Origin: Phytophthora hibernalis
Lineage: Eukaryota; Oomycota; Peronosporomycetes; Peronosporales; Peronosporaceae
Assembly: GCA_012656075.1 (NCBI GenBank)
Contig: JAAKBF010000111.1
Span: 62,001-126,000, forward strand
Direction of reading: 5' to 3'
DNA: 64,000 bases
Part shown: one piece after another, positions 43,418-54,303 of the stretch
How the letters are laid out: every line of letters begins with the position of its first letter
How positions within the stretch are numbered: position 1 is the stretch's first letter
Notes under the pieces: generated by a model
What the model was told of the DNA's origin: nothing
What the model saw: the letters and a program-made list of their open reading frames with translations, nothing else
Databases searched by the model: none
Position numbers and translations under genes: made by a program

Positions 43418-44309
43418 TGTCGTGTAGGATCACGCAGCAATTCTCACTACCAAATGGTATGAGCCCCACCAACAACAACACTCGCTTCTCCTTGTCAGAT
43501 AAACGAGCGTTGGATCAAACCTGAAGACCAGGAATGATCCCTTACGCCGAGTTGGATGTGAACCTTATGTACACCTAGGTTGTATTAGGCCAACCCAATA
43601 ACCTGCACCACTAGCCACGAGCGAGGGCTAGTATGCAATATTGCGCTTTCGCGCGAACCCCGCAGTCCCTCAGAAGGAAGGGTACCGGCTGTCAAGCCTA
43701 ATATGGGTTTGCCGAGGTAAGACCTCGGCGGGTAGTAAAATATGTATGGAACACTCGGTTCCACTATAATATATGGAAGACGACACCCATTGTCGCTTCC
43801 AACACTCGGCCACTCTAATCTCTTGGACTGACCAGCAACAAACCCTCGGTTCAATGTACCTTCGGCTTGCTGACCATCATCCCACAAGCCGAGCGTATCC
43901 AGACCCTAAGATAAGCTAGCTAGACTTACCGAAGACGGACTTGACCCTTGGTGACTTGGGGGAAGACTGCTGATTTATTTCTGTTGATCTATGGCTCTGA
44001 GAGCCTCTGTAGTCAATCCTATAGCTAGTGGTATATCTAAATACAAATATCCAGTGTGAACCGATCCTCGTATGTGATCCTGTACCCGGCTCTATAAGAC
44101 CGAGGGTACGAAACTGAAATGGGTACAAACGAGGGTTCGTACCCTCGGCCGGGAATTTATTATACCCGACCGAGGCCTCGGTCACTGAACTATCGTGGTC
44201 ACTGTGGTGCGGGGAATGTAATCTGTCAATCAGGGCACGCCGGTCACTTTCCTTCAGCAGGGGCAACCTTGCCGACTGGCGACCGAGCGCCCCAAAACTC
44301 AACACCACA
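43418..44309 (-). repeat. 5' LTR of Chronos element
   Basis: 892 bp. It carries the promoter for the minus-strand gag-pol transcript. Its plus-strand left edge TGTCGTGTAGGATC touches the primer-binding site. Confidence 0.9.
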
Positions 44310-44460
44310 GTGTACATACAACCCGGCGTAAGGGATCGTTCCTGGGCTTCAGGTATTGATCCAACGCTCATTGACCGTTAGGGAAGCGAGTGTTGTTGGT
44401 GGGACTCATACCATTCGGCAGTGAGGGTTTCTACATATACCTACATGGCACTACGACGGT
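44310..44460 (+). repeat. Chronos LTR, plus orientation, second part
   Basis: Continues 30061-30762 after the inserted element. It matches the reverse complement of the LTR end (GCGTAAGGGATCGTTCCTGG; AAGCGAGTGTTGTTGGTGGG; CTCATACCATT). It starts with the duplicated GTGT. Confidence 0.7.
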
Positions 44461-44554
44461 ATTCCCAGAACTCGTCGCGTTATTGACACCAGATCGACGT
44501 TTTCAAATGGTTTGCTGAGTCCGGAGAGGAAGCCTTACCGTTGATGGCAAAACT

Positions 44555-44735
44555 TGTGCGAGTTTAGCTGGGCCGGAGTTCTTCTACGGCATTTGAAGAA
44601 CGTCTATTTTCAACTGGGTCATTCGTGATGAGCTCGCTGAGGACAAGTGTAGATAATGAGCGTGCACAACGGCAACTCGTGCTGCGCCATAATCGGGCTG
44701 GGATGGAGCGAATGGAGGCGAGCAGACGAGGTGTA
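44555..44735 (+). pseudogene. hAT transposase C-terminal fragment
   Basis: The frame from about 44580 reads STAFEERLFSTGSFVMSSLR, then TSVDNERAQRQLVLRHNRAG, ending at a TAA near 44733. A-x-E-R-x-FS-x-(G/T)G-x-V-x-S-x-x-R followed by a (L/V)-L-x-x-N motif is the signature of the hAT dimerisation domain. Only this terminal piece remains; no terminal repeats were found. Confidence 0.5.
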
Positions 44736-45214
44736 TGGTAAGCCGATGTTGGTACTGGGTTTACAGACCCCGACAGCATCGAGAAGATTTTTCTACCCTC
44801 ATCTTTTTTTACATCAATCGAATCTGTGCAGTCTCCAAATCACGATGAGGGGTGTATGGCTGTTGAGCACTCAGTAGTTTTGCCAGAAACTGTCTTCAAA
44901 CATATCTCTGATTAGCGTTCATGTCATTATGATTACCGCCATTTTGCTCACAAATCGGAGTGCCAAACGAGAGCCTTCCAAATTAAGTACCCAATCAGAT
45001 TACGTATCTATCCTATTTTCAACCAATCGAAAACACCTGACTGACTAGACCTACACCAGTCGGTCACGTAGAGAAATAACTCTGACCACGGAACTACGTT
45101 GTTTGGGATTCCATTCCGCAACGTCAAAACCAAGATGGAGCTCCATCGATGTATCGGATCACAATTTTAAAGTCGTACTATTCAGGTCGTTATAGAACTT
45201 TATAGGTAGCATAT
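44736..45214. other. No gene recognised
   Basis: AT-rich. Around 44990-45040 the sequence CAATCAGA ... ATTTTCAAC weakly mirrors the reverse complement of about 46825-46865 and could be a decayed terminal repeat of the Tc1/mariner element. Confidence 0.35.
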
Positions 45215-46766
45215 CTAATCATCGCAATCGTTGCTCTCATTGTCGCTGTGCTCGCTTGAACAGCTTCCGGATTCTTCCCCAATGTAGTCTGTCAGATCGT
45301 CGATAACGCAAATGTGCTTTTGTAGCTCAACTAGGTTTGAACGAGATTTATTGATGCAGCCTTGCACCGTAGTTGAGTTCACATTGTTGAACGCCGTATC
45401 TAGACGCGAACGGATCTCCGAAAACTTTGTCTTTGCTATGTACTGCCTGTCCACCTCCCCTTTACGTTTGCCCACACGAATTCAATCGGTTGAAGGTCCG
45501 AGTGATGGGGCGGGGTGAATATGATTTCGTGACCGGAATATCTAGCTTTCCCACAGTCACAGGAACTAAGTTTCGCTTGATGTGCTCTTCGAGCCTGCTC
45601 CATAGCACCGCGTTTGTGTCAATATCTGAGTAATCAATGCCATAACGCGACAATACCTTCCGGAGTACTCGCTTAGCACTTGACTTCTTCGGGCAATTGC
45701 TGGGCATGCGCTTGTGATATTTTGCATTATCCATCACTATTATGCCGTTTGTAAGCATCCGCTTTCGCAAACAATCGATGAGCGTGTCCATCCATTTCAC
45801 GAAGTACTCGTGGTTGAACGTGCCGTGGTAATCTTTTGTTTGTTTCCCACCGTCAAATATAGCGATTGTTTCATGCAGTAGACTTGCAGCCGTGGCTTGG
45901 TCATGATGGTTACAATCAGGTAGCTTTCGATCTTTATCGATGATGGCAGCAATAAAACACAGTCGGCGCCCCTTGTGTTTCGCCTTGACGACGACAGGGT
46001 CGGTTGGATCATACAACGAGTCCTCGTGTCGTGAATAATTGTGGTGGATGTAGCTTTCATCAAGATAAATAGTGCGGCGATTGTCTGTTTCCTCCTTCGT
46101 CGTCAGTGCTACGTATTTTTCGCGCTTAACCACGTTATCGGCCGACATAGCGTAAGCTGATCCTGGTTTCTTGCCCCTTTGTAGCCACTCCGCTTCACAT
46201 AGCGCTGGACCGTGCGAATAGCAGCGTTCACATCTTCATTAGACTCTGTGGTGACTATTATAAAGCCTTTCTCCACGAGATGACCCAACACGTCCTTGAC
46301 CACCGTTCGAGTTCGCGTCTCGCCACGCTGCCTGATAAACGACCGTACTGCTGTCTCTATCTCTAGATTGTTTGGGATGCGTGAGAATTTTCTAGTCGAT
46401 TCGCAGGGGCATCACGCCACATACGGCTTCATGACGAATGAAATCAGACCACACTTGATGAACAGTACCTTGACAGCGACTCAGCAAGCGAGCAACCTTC
46501 ACATCAACGGGTTCCTTCTTACGTAGCTTGAATGCTCCTGAACGCAGATTCGCCGAGACAGCAATTATGTCAAGCTGCTCTTCTTTTGTCAATGCTCTTC
46601 CTCGCTCATTTTTAACAAAGACGACGGCAGTGGACGTCACACTGTCTGCTTCATCGTCGAGGGCAGGCATGTCGCTGTCCTGGAGGCGCCGCGTTTTGCT
46701 TGTTGCTTGTTGCTCGCCATTACTACTCCGAAAGTGATCACTCGGACCACAGTGAGAATGAGCCAT
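45215..46766 (-). pseudogene. Tc1/mariner-superfamily transposase with DD82E-like spacing (broken)
   Basis: The N-terminal frame (46766-46392) has an HTH-like start (LTKEEQLDIIAVSANLRSGA). After a shift comes LGHLVEKGFIIVTTESNEDV (46303-46109). The catalytic part (46148-45462) has Asp in RTIYLDESYIHHNYSR and Asp in GIIVMDNAKYHKRMPSN. After another shift, the Glu lies in HHSDLQPIEFVWANVK (about 45500-45475), and the frame ends with EVDRQYIAKTKFSEIRSRLD. Counting through the shifted frame gives about 82 residues between the second Asp and the Glu, the spacing of the DD82E Sailor group of IS630-Tc1-mariner elements. At least three single-base frameshifts are present. Two short TIR candidates are too weak to define ends. 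Confidence 0.75.
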
Positions 46767-47276
46767 TTTAGGACAAACCTTTCAGATTTAATCATTATTA
46801 TGTTTAAAAGTATATTATGTATCGAGTTGAAATCTGGCGGATGATTGGCTCTGATTGCTTTCAGGTTAGGGAGTATTTCATTAAAAGGTGTTGGAGGCTA
46901 TAATGGAGCGAGGTTCCAGCGGCAAATAGCCGGGGTCCTGAAAATTTCACGTCGATTGGCAAAATAGAAAAAACAATATTAGCAAAAATCATCTCGATGC
47001 TGTTGGGGTCTGTTAGTACTAATATTAGCGATAGTTAGTCTTAGTACTAAGCCGTCGCTGCGCGTTTAGTAGTGTTAAAAACAAGAGGCGAGACAAATAG
47101 TCAAAATGCCCACTTTAATACTACCAGTCAAGATTATAATGGATGAATCGATCACTTGGCTTTACTATCGTGGCCGATAGACAGGCCGTAGTCAGCGTCG
47201 TACTTAAGAGAACAACCAAAACAAGTGATTTGACTTGGATTTTGTATTGGGTCGATCTTTGTTGACCCAACGGGTT
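46767..47276. other. No gene recognised
   Basis: AT-rich, with an inverted short repeat (TTAGTACTAA twice near 47009 and 47043). It ends at the target TA of the 270-bp MITE. Confidence 0.4.
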
Positions 47277-47278
47277 TA

Positions 47279-47548
47279 CACCGTTCACTCTAATTAGTCT
47301 GACCCTGACTAATAATGGTGTACGAATTTTGTTGTAGAAATCCAAACTTTTGATTTGATCTTGTGATAACAATATTTAAATTTGATTGAAAGTAAGATCA
47401 TGATTGGCTTCGGCTCTGCGATATCTGTCTAAAACCGCTGTCTTTGTGCTCTTTTGAACTGTTTAGGAAAAAATTGTCGGCCATGGTGTCACGAAAAAGG
47501 ACAGAAGCATGACTATATTCGAAGCACGACTAATTAGAGTGAACGGTG
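47279..47548. mobile_element. 270-bp Tc1/mariner-type MITE with perfect TIRs
   Basis: The TIR CACCGTTCACTCTAATTAG (plus TC, 21 bp) is perfect at both ends (47279-47299 and 47528-47548) and flanked by TA on both sides (47277-47278, 47549-47550). The interior is AT-rich without a frame. Perfect TIRs suggest recent insertion. The source transposase is not in the window: the TIR differs from the pogo terminus. Confidence 0.85.
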
Positions 47549-47615
47549 TACCGATACAGGGTGGGTGTTTTTGTTTGTTTAACCCGCCCCAAGAATATTA
47601 ATAACTGGGTGGGTG

Positions 47616-48635
47616 GATGGTACATGTACTTATTCGACCGGCCATGACCCGGCCATGTTGCCGGCCATTGGCCGGTTTACTACCTTCCATGAGAATGGGC
47701 TTGTTGCAGCTGGAGGTACCAACGGTCGAGTGGCCATATTCCCGTTTTCCAACTCGTACCATCAACCTGAAATCTTCGACGGATTTGTTGATGATCCAGG
47801 CGCACATATCCCGCTGATGTCGTTCAAGGCTCACAGCGGGTGGATTTCGCTGTCAGCCTTGCCCGAAGTATACGGGGCAAAGCGAATCTGTTGTTGACAG
47901 CGTCAAACGACGCCTCTGTGAAACTCTGGGATTTGAATCATAGCTCTGCAATACTGCGCACACCGAAAGAGGTATTTGCCAGCACGCACCTTCACCACAA
48001 GGGCGTCTTTGGATTGGATGTATGTGGTGACTCCGTCTTGACATGCTCCACCGTCGTACTCTCTAAAATTTGCCAAGACACAGGCGCGCTTTTAGTGGAT
48101 CAACGCTTCGAATACCACAATGGGGTCGTGAAATGTGTGTGATTCGCCCCAAGCAAACCCCAATTATTTGCATCTGGAGGCAATGATCGGGAGCTAAGAG
48201 TTTATGATGCACGCGTTGCTGCCAACCCACTGGTTGTGAGGGTTCAGGATGTCCATTTCTGTGCCATCAACAGTGTCCAGTTCCACCCAACGGATGAAAA
48301 CTTGCTGTTGTCAGCAGGTTTCGATCCAAACTTTTACATGTTTGATTTGCGAAAGGCAGCAAGTCCGATGTGTACTTTTTCAAGTCACCTCGAGCCAAAG
48401 GCGATAGCAAAGCGATCTTTCACCCGATTTTTGTACGCAATGGCCAGGACGTCATCGCTGCTCGCGGACATTATCTCTCATTGTACCGAACTAGCGATGG
48501 CACCGCTGTTAGCCGCGGTTACATCGATGATGCTGCAACGTGTATTGCCGCGGACCCGTTCCACGATCGTGTTACGATTGCTCAGGAGGCAAACTTCAAT
48601 TTGCTGACGCGCACTCGGACTACAAGACGGTGTAA
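47616..48635 (+). pseudogene. WD40-repeat protein gene, 5'-truncated and decayed
   Basis: Consecutive WD40-like blades in shifting frames: ENGLVAAGGTNGRVAIFPFS; FKAHSGWIS then NLLLTASNDASVKLWDLNHS; LFASGGNDRELRVYDARVAA; INSVQFHPTDENLLLSAGFD then NFYMFDLRKA; VIAARGHYLSLYRTSDGTAV. The end is FADAHSDYKTV with TAA at 48633-48635. Lesions: a 1-nt deletion near 47851, a TGA in place of an expected Trp codon at 48140-48142, and shifts near 48370 and 48580. No start codon or first blades are found. WD40 propellers are protein scaffolds; the specific orthologue is not recognised. Its 3' end lies 61 nt from the convergent NEDD1-like gene, so it is in its native place. Confidence 0.7.
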
Positions 48636-48696
48636 ATTTGCAGGATACCTTTTCAATTGATTAAGTTCGTATCGGTGGCAAACTCGTTCGAGAGAA

Positions 48697-50654
48697 TTAT
48701 GATGCTGGCACATGCGACTTCAGCCATTCATTCTCCTGCCGTAACGACCGATTTTCTTCCACTACAGCGTCGAAGCGGTCCATCAACGTCTCGAGTAAGC
48801 TTGACAGCTGGTCTACCTCTTCTTGGCGTCGCAGTTTAATTTCCTCTCGAAGACGCTGGATCTGGATACGCATGGTGCTTTTACGGGAGTCTGCTTGCTG
48901 TGATAGAGACCTTCTTCCTTGATAGCCGTGGGTCATCTCATCAGGCACTTGTCGTGACAGCGTAGATAGGAATGACACGGGTGAGGGCTCGGCTTTACGT
49001 CTCTCTTCCGTAGATTCTAAGACTGCAGTGAACTCCGATCGTTTAGGGCTGAGACTGACAAACGGCCTGCTGGATGGCTGCTGAGATGACAGAAACCCAT
49101 TCGACTGGCAGTTTGGGGATACAGGTTCGGGAGGCTCCGCTGATGCAGATGATAGCAGTGCATCAGACAACAACAAGAATACAATGCAGGCGGCGGCAGC
49201 GTGTAACATACAACATACCTAATCGTGTAGCAAAGCTAGTTGAAGAGGATGGGGGCGACGAAGCTCCTCCTTGCTGGTCTTGGGGTCTTCTTGCCGGACT
49301 TCCCATTCCTAGCGTTTCGAGCTTTCGGAGCGCGATCTCTTGCAGTGTTTCGCCTTTACAGGGCGATAGATGCTCAGCCGAGACTACGGGTACTCCCTCC
49401 GGAATCATACCAGTAGTAGCGACGTCAGGCGGGGGAGAAAACTGCAAGGATTGAACAGCTGAGGTTTCATGCACAAGGGTGGAAAATAGTGGCGTGATCG
49501 CCCCACGGAGATCGTATACGATGATCTCGCCGGTTGTGGTTCCAACTGCGAGTGTCTTTCCATCTGCACACAGTGCCAACGACGATACGGGCTGCTCTAA
49601 ATCTAATGAGCGAAGTTCTCTGTGCACAGTGGAAGAAACAAGTCAGCTACGTTTGGCCAACGTGAACAAGTGCTTGCTGTCTTACTTGCGCTGGAGCGTA
49701 TCGTAGAAGATCACTCGGCCGTCGAGACCTCCCGTCACAAGCAAGACTTTGCTGACGGGGAGAGCGTCAGTGATGTTGCTGGTGCTTCGTGCTGCCGAAC
49801 GAACTCGGCCGTCAGTTGTCCGGTGTTCAAATCCCATACCCGCACCGAGCCATCCGAATACGTAGAACCAAGTGCATGGCGCGCGTACGGGTGCGGAGAT
49901 ACCTGAATTGCCATCACTTTGTGCACCTGCTCGAGGTTAGATCACCGTTTCGAAAACAACGAAATGTCTAGCGTACCCCGTGGGCAGGATCAACAGTCAG
50001 GAATCCAGCACTCTCTGATGTTTGGACATCGCACACGGAGATAGCACCACTACATACACCGGGTATGAGAGACGTAATCCCGAATAAAAAGTAGCGCTAC
50101 CGTCCATACCTGGCACTTCCTGCCACAACGTATTCATCCTTGTAGCCACTAAAGGCTACACACGTAACAGCACTCGCACTGATGTTGTACGTCTGCATGA
50201 TTTCCTGCGTTTTCAGGTCCCACAACTACAGCCGCGGAAAAGCTGATTAGTTGCCACTAGCTCAATTCAAACGCGCCAAGACTTACTCGAACGAAGCCGT
50301 CGCTACCACCTGAGGCTAGGAATCTCGAGCCGCTGCTAAACTGCACTGTATTCACGCGCTATAAAGCACCCCCAATCGTATCAGCCAGAGTTAACGGTAG
50401 CAGTTCATGTAGACGTACTCGGTTTGCGGGTGTCTCTCAGGGTAGAAGAACCTCGAGAGCAGTTCTCCAGATGAAGCCACGTCCAGACAAACACCACCTT
50501 CCACACTGCTACTCGCCAAGATCCTGCCGTTGTGATTATACCGAACGCACGTGACGTCGGCATTGAGCGAGCTGAGTGTGCGCTGGTACGTAATGACCTC
50601 CGAAGTCACCTCGAAGGTTTTGACCACTGGCCCCGCCGCACAGCACAAGAACAT
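48697..50654 (-). CDS. NEDD1: NEDD1-like WD40 and coiled-coil protein (seven exons)
   Basis: Exons: 50654 to about 50411, 50358-50287, 50225-50110, 50049-49977, 49926-49686, 49619-49219 and 49139-48697, with mostly GT..AG sites (GTAAGT, GTATGG, GTACGC, GTAAGA, GTATGT). Six or so WD40 blades (NADVTCVRYNHNGRILASSS; VNTVQFSSGSRFLASGGSDG; VTCVAFSGYKDEYVVAGSAR; HALGSTYSDGSVRVWDLNTG; LAVGTTTGEIIVYDLRG) are followed by a Ser/Pro linker. A C-terminal coiled coil (MRIQIQRLREEIKLRRQEEV ... VVEENRSLRQENEWL) completes the layout of NEDD1, which recruits the gamma-tubulin ring complex to centrosomes and spindles. The exon 1/2 junction is uncertain. The ATG at 50654 (MFLCCAAGPVVKTFEV) is preferred over an upstream one because family members start at this blade. 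The rest is intact. Confidence 0.65.
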
Positions 50655-50943
50655 CGCGTCCACGAGTCTAGCAATTGCAGCACCACCGAAGCCAGAAGTC
50701 TCTTGTTTTATATGGCACAGCAACACAGTGTGGAGAGAAGTCTCTAAAGCCCAGTGTGACGTCGTTTCACGGCTGGTTTGAAAATTGCTACTTCGTACTT
50801 AGTAGAATTTAATCATGACGTCGGAGGTAATTTCAAATCTTTGAATTGAATTCATTAATTAATGAATCGCATAGATATTAAGTACGCAAAACTGGGCAAA
50901 CCGGCCGCGATCCCGACCCATTTATCCCTGCTCCAGAACCCTA
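50655..50943. promoter_or_regulatory. Shared promoter region of two divergent genes
   Basis: 289 bp separate the start codons of the NEDD1-like (minus) and Whirly-like (plus) genes. It includes palindromes (TACTTAGTA; CATTAATTAATG) and a CRE-like TGACGTC near 50817. Spacing implies bidirectional expression; the core elements are not resolved. Confidence 0.4.
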
Positions 50944-52007
50944 ATGGCGCTACTTCAGACGCTCCGGAAGACGGCGGGCCGCGGACCTCGCGTGGCTCCC
51001 GCAACTCCGCTCTGTATTGTACGTATTTCAGATGCTATTGGCCTGTTTCCTCTTATTTCTGAGTCTCATTTCATTCTCTGTCGCCTACAATTCAGCCTCA
51101 GAACGCGTGTTCCCCAACTTCTCAGTGTACGGCAGTGACTCTGCCTTCCAGGTGGCCCCAGCGCCCCGCAGTACACGAGTGCAGGCAGCTACTTGAAGAC
51201 CAAGCGCATAGTAAGCTGATTGGCCTCTTAAATATTTCAATAACTGGTGGAAGATGTTGCTAAAGGAGCTTCTGATGTTGTGCATAGGGCGCCATCATGC
51301 TGTCGTGGGCCAAGGCCACGAACAACGGCTACAACTACCAGAACAAGACGGTGGGTTCGTGCTAGTTAAGTTTCCATTGTAATGTGACACTATGCCTGAC
51401 TGTAATGTCCAGTTCTTCTCGTTGAGCCCGTCCGAGGTGGGACTGGTGCTGGAGCTACTGAACCAGCGCATCCCGGAGCTGTCATTCACGCACTCACCCA
51501 ACATGAATGCGTCGGAGGAAGACAAGAACAGCAAGACGCTGCAGATCACACGTGCGGCCGGTCCCGATGGAAACCCGTTGGTGCTGATCAAGGTCAACCA
51601 CGAGGCCGAGTCTGTTGCCACTCTCAATGTCGGCGAAGCTCGTGTCTTCCAGGTAAGAAAGCAGCACAACTGTTGACAGTTTAGTTGGTTATTGTGGTGT
51701 CTAACGGATTGCTGTCTACAGGAACTGCTGAGCTACTCGCTTCCCGCTTGTTCGGCTTTCACTCGGTGCTGGAAGGACCTCTGTAAGGCTCGAATATGTC
51801 AATTTTCAACAGGTTTAAAACTAACACTATTGTTTATGCGTTCTCCATTGCAACAGGAACGTCGAAGGTGGTGGCTTCTCGCAGGGCGGTGGTAATTCGT
51901 ACTCGTCGGGCTCGAACGGTGGATACCGCGGAAACAACAGCAAGCCTGCTGGCGACTGGCCCTTTAAATGCCGCTACGATTACAGTAGATGCCTACCGGT
52001 ACAGTAG
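50944..52007 (+). CDS. Whirly-like organellar ssDNA-binding protein (six exons, two 1-nt lesions)
   Basis: Exons: 50944-51013, 51096-51210, 51288-51350, 51413-51652, 51722-51782 and 51857-52007, all with GT..AG introns. The N-terminus MALLQTLRKTAGRGPRVAPA is rich in Arg and Ala with no acids, like a mitochondrial presequence. The core FFSLSPSEVGLVLELLNQRI ... LSFTHSPNMNASEEDKNSKT ... LQITRAAGPDG ... LIKVN ... LNVGEARVF follows the Whirly pattern (QVFSLS-x-(T/S)E-(I/V)G; FxHxPN; K-x-L-x-(I/V)). The tail is Gly/Ser/Asn-rich. Whirly proteins bind single-stranded DNA in mitochondria or plastids and protect genome stability. Two single-C deficits in C-runs (about 51158 and 51747) break the frame; both could be assembly errors. 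The stop is TAG at 52005. Confidence 0.6.
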
Positions 52008-52298
52008 CTGCAAACAAAGTCGTATGGATGAATATGATCACTTATCCGACCTTACTTATATTTTGTATTGGGCATGGAGGCTCATTATCGACCAATGAAC
52101 GACGTGTATTTAGTTTGAACCAATCAAAAGATTTCGAGTCATTGTTATCAGCCAATCAGAATGTGGAAGATGTGGTAGGTCCTCTAAGCCAGCCATTCCG
52201 ACGTATCGGGTCGGAGGGACACGAAAAATATGTGTATCTCCATACATTGATGTAGTGACGAGCATATCATTTGCATATTTGCAATCTATCCGACCAGG

Positions 52299-54303
52299 AT
52301 GGGTTTAAGCGAGCTCAAGCCTGGCAACACCAAGCGAGCTCAGGTGACGGCCATCAAGGCGTTCAAAGCCTTTGTAAAGGCAGAAAATGTAGAGTTCGAC
52401 TATGTCAAGCAATGCATTGAAAAGGATGTCACTGGTAAGTGTTTTGTGTCTGTGTTAGATATGTTCGGTATGTATCTTGCATTTCATGAGGGTAAAAACG
52501 GCAAGCCACTTGCCCGGAACACCTTTATGCAGTACTACAGACAAAGTAAGATGTGGCTCTTTGAGGTTTTTCCTGCGCAATGACACATTGTCGAAGCAAA
52601 GTTGCTTAGCATGGGAAAACCCTCGAGAGCTTCTGTATGAAGCGAGATGGCAAAGTAGTTAGCAAAGCTCCACCGTGCTCAAAAACCGATTTAAAAAATG
52701 ATGCTGTATTTGTTTAAGAATACATGTACCTCTAGTGGTTACCAGGACGCAGCGCTTTATGTTTGCTGTGGTTCCTGTTTGGACGAGCTTCCGATCTGTC
52801 GCTCGTCCACAAGCAGAACCTCTCCGTTGACGCAGCTGCCGTGTTCTTCGTGCGCTTCATCCGCATCAAGACGTCCGAGGAGCAGGGCTTGTCATTGTTC
52901 CCGAATGCCGACTTCATCACCTGCCCGCTGCACGCTATCGCGGTGGCGCTCATCACTCAGTCGGCTCCGTCCGTCGCCGTTCTGGACAACTTGCCCGAGA
53001 TACCGGTCGAAGCTGCCGTCAGCGACGCCGCTGCTGGAGGTGTTGAACAACACCAACGAGTTCGCTGCACTTGACGCCGCGGCTGTCGTTTCTTCCAAGC
53101 CCGCTGCTATTGTCCCGACAATCTACTCGCACGTCAACCGTTTGCTTGATCGCGTCGCGTGTTCTGCTGGAGTCCTGTCGCCTCTGACATCGCACTCGTT
53201 TCGGCGCGGCGGGGCCCAACACGTGAACGCGTGTGATGGCCTCACAGAACGCTGGATCTTCGACCGTGGTGCCTGGAACATGTCTACGACAAACATGGGG
53301 TTTAATTATATCTTCAACACAAGCAGAGAAGACCACATGGTTAGCAAAGCGCTCAGTGGACACGACACCACAGCTCGCGTGAAGTCGTTCGACCTGAAGC
53401 CGTTCGACACTGAGACACAAGTGAAGATTGCAGGTCTCCAGCGCTCACTGTTAACACGACCTGCTACCAGATGGAGAGCTCCAAGTACAACGTAAGTCAG
53501 AGAGTGGTCGATGTGCTTACAGCTTACCTCATCTTGCATTACCCCTGATGAAGAGGCTGGATGCAGATGCCCTCGCTGTTAGACGTCTGGAGGGGGCGGC
53601 GGTGAATGGCGGCGCGTCAGTCGCCGAGCTACTCGCATGGTCTTCACACCTCGCCACCTGTGGAACCACCAAGCCAAGCCAAGAAGAACAAGCAGCCGCC
53701 ACGCACAAGGAACAAACCAGCCAGAGCAAGATCATCGACCATCAAAGCAGTGTGATTGACCATTTAGTCGCGCACACCAAGCGCCAAGACGAGCGTCTCT
53801 GCAACCTAGAAGCTATAATGAAGGGATCCCCAGCACAAGACAAGAACAACAAGCGTCAGCAGGAACCAAGCCAAGAAGAAGAGAAACCCAAGCGTCAACG
53901 GACATCGGTGACTTACCTTCATGTGACGTGGTTCGCGTGGTACGCGCAGGAGCCGCTCTGGATGGCGGATGCCCCGAAGCGGCAGCGATCGAACGCGAAG
54001 CTGCTCGTGGGTTTGATGAAGCTCTTCGTTGCCGACGACTTGGTGCTGGACCCTAGCACGGCCGGCTACCGCGACCATGTCCTGGAGCTCGGGAAGAAGG
54101 CGGAGGCTGCCGTACTGACCTTCCTCAACGCCCGCAAGATCATGTCGCGCGGCTCCACAGCTATCCGCAAGCACCTCCACGAGCTGTACAAGAAGGGTGA
54201 GCTCAACGACAAGATCGCCCGGTCCCTTCAGCTTTGCCGTGCTTCTGCCATTCAAGATCCGGACCGTCAAGATGCCCTTAAGCCTGTAGCAACTGCACTC
54301 TAG
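52299..54303 (+). pseudogene. Crypton tyrosine recombinase, copy 2 (catalytic residues kept)
   Basis: The N-terminal core-binding part (52299-52583) contains KRAQVTAIKAFKAFVKAENV and YYRQSKMWLFEVFPAQ. After shifts, the catalytic domain shows Arg in LFGRASDLSLVHKQNLS (about 52770), FVRFIRIKTSEEQGLSLFPN, the H-x-x-R box in TSHSFRRGGAQHVN (about 53190), and the nucleophile Tyr in MGFNYIFNTSREDHMVSKAL (about 53300). The C-terminal frame (53548-54303) has a coiled segment (KIIDHQSSVIDHLVAHTKRQ) and a Trp-rich domain (TWFAWYAQEPLWMADAPKRQ) parallel to copy 1. Lesions lie near 52580, 52635, 53025, 53455 and 53547. It sits between the Whirly-like gene and a tRNA-like sequence. Confidence 0.8.

Larger units (their letters stand above)
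30763..44309 (-). mobile_element. Full-length Chronos-type Ty3/Gypsy retrotransposon (13.5 kb)
   Basis: Two direct LTRs (30763-31652 and 43418-44309) start TGTGGTGTTGAG and end ACACGACA on the minus strand and differ by about five substitutions and two single-base indels. A primer-binding site lies next to the upstream LTR and a G-rich tract (GGCGGGGGCAG) next to the downstream one. The 4-bp direct repeat GTGT flanks the element. Gene order on the minus strand is gag, protease, RT, RNase H, second RNase H, integrase, chromodomain. A large plus-strand gene then fills the space before the 3' LTR. A chromodomain with two RNase H domains defines the oomycete Gypsy group named Chronos. Nonsense and frameshift mutations make this copy non-autonomous, despite its recent insertion. 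Confidence 0.9.
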
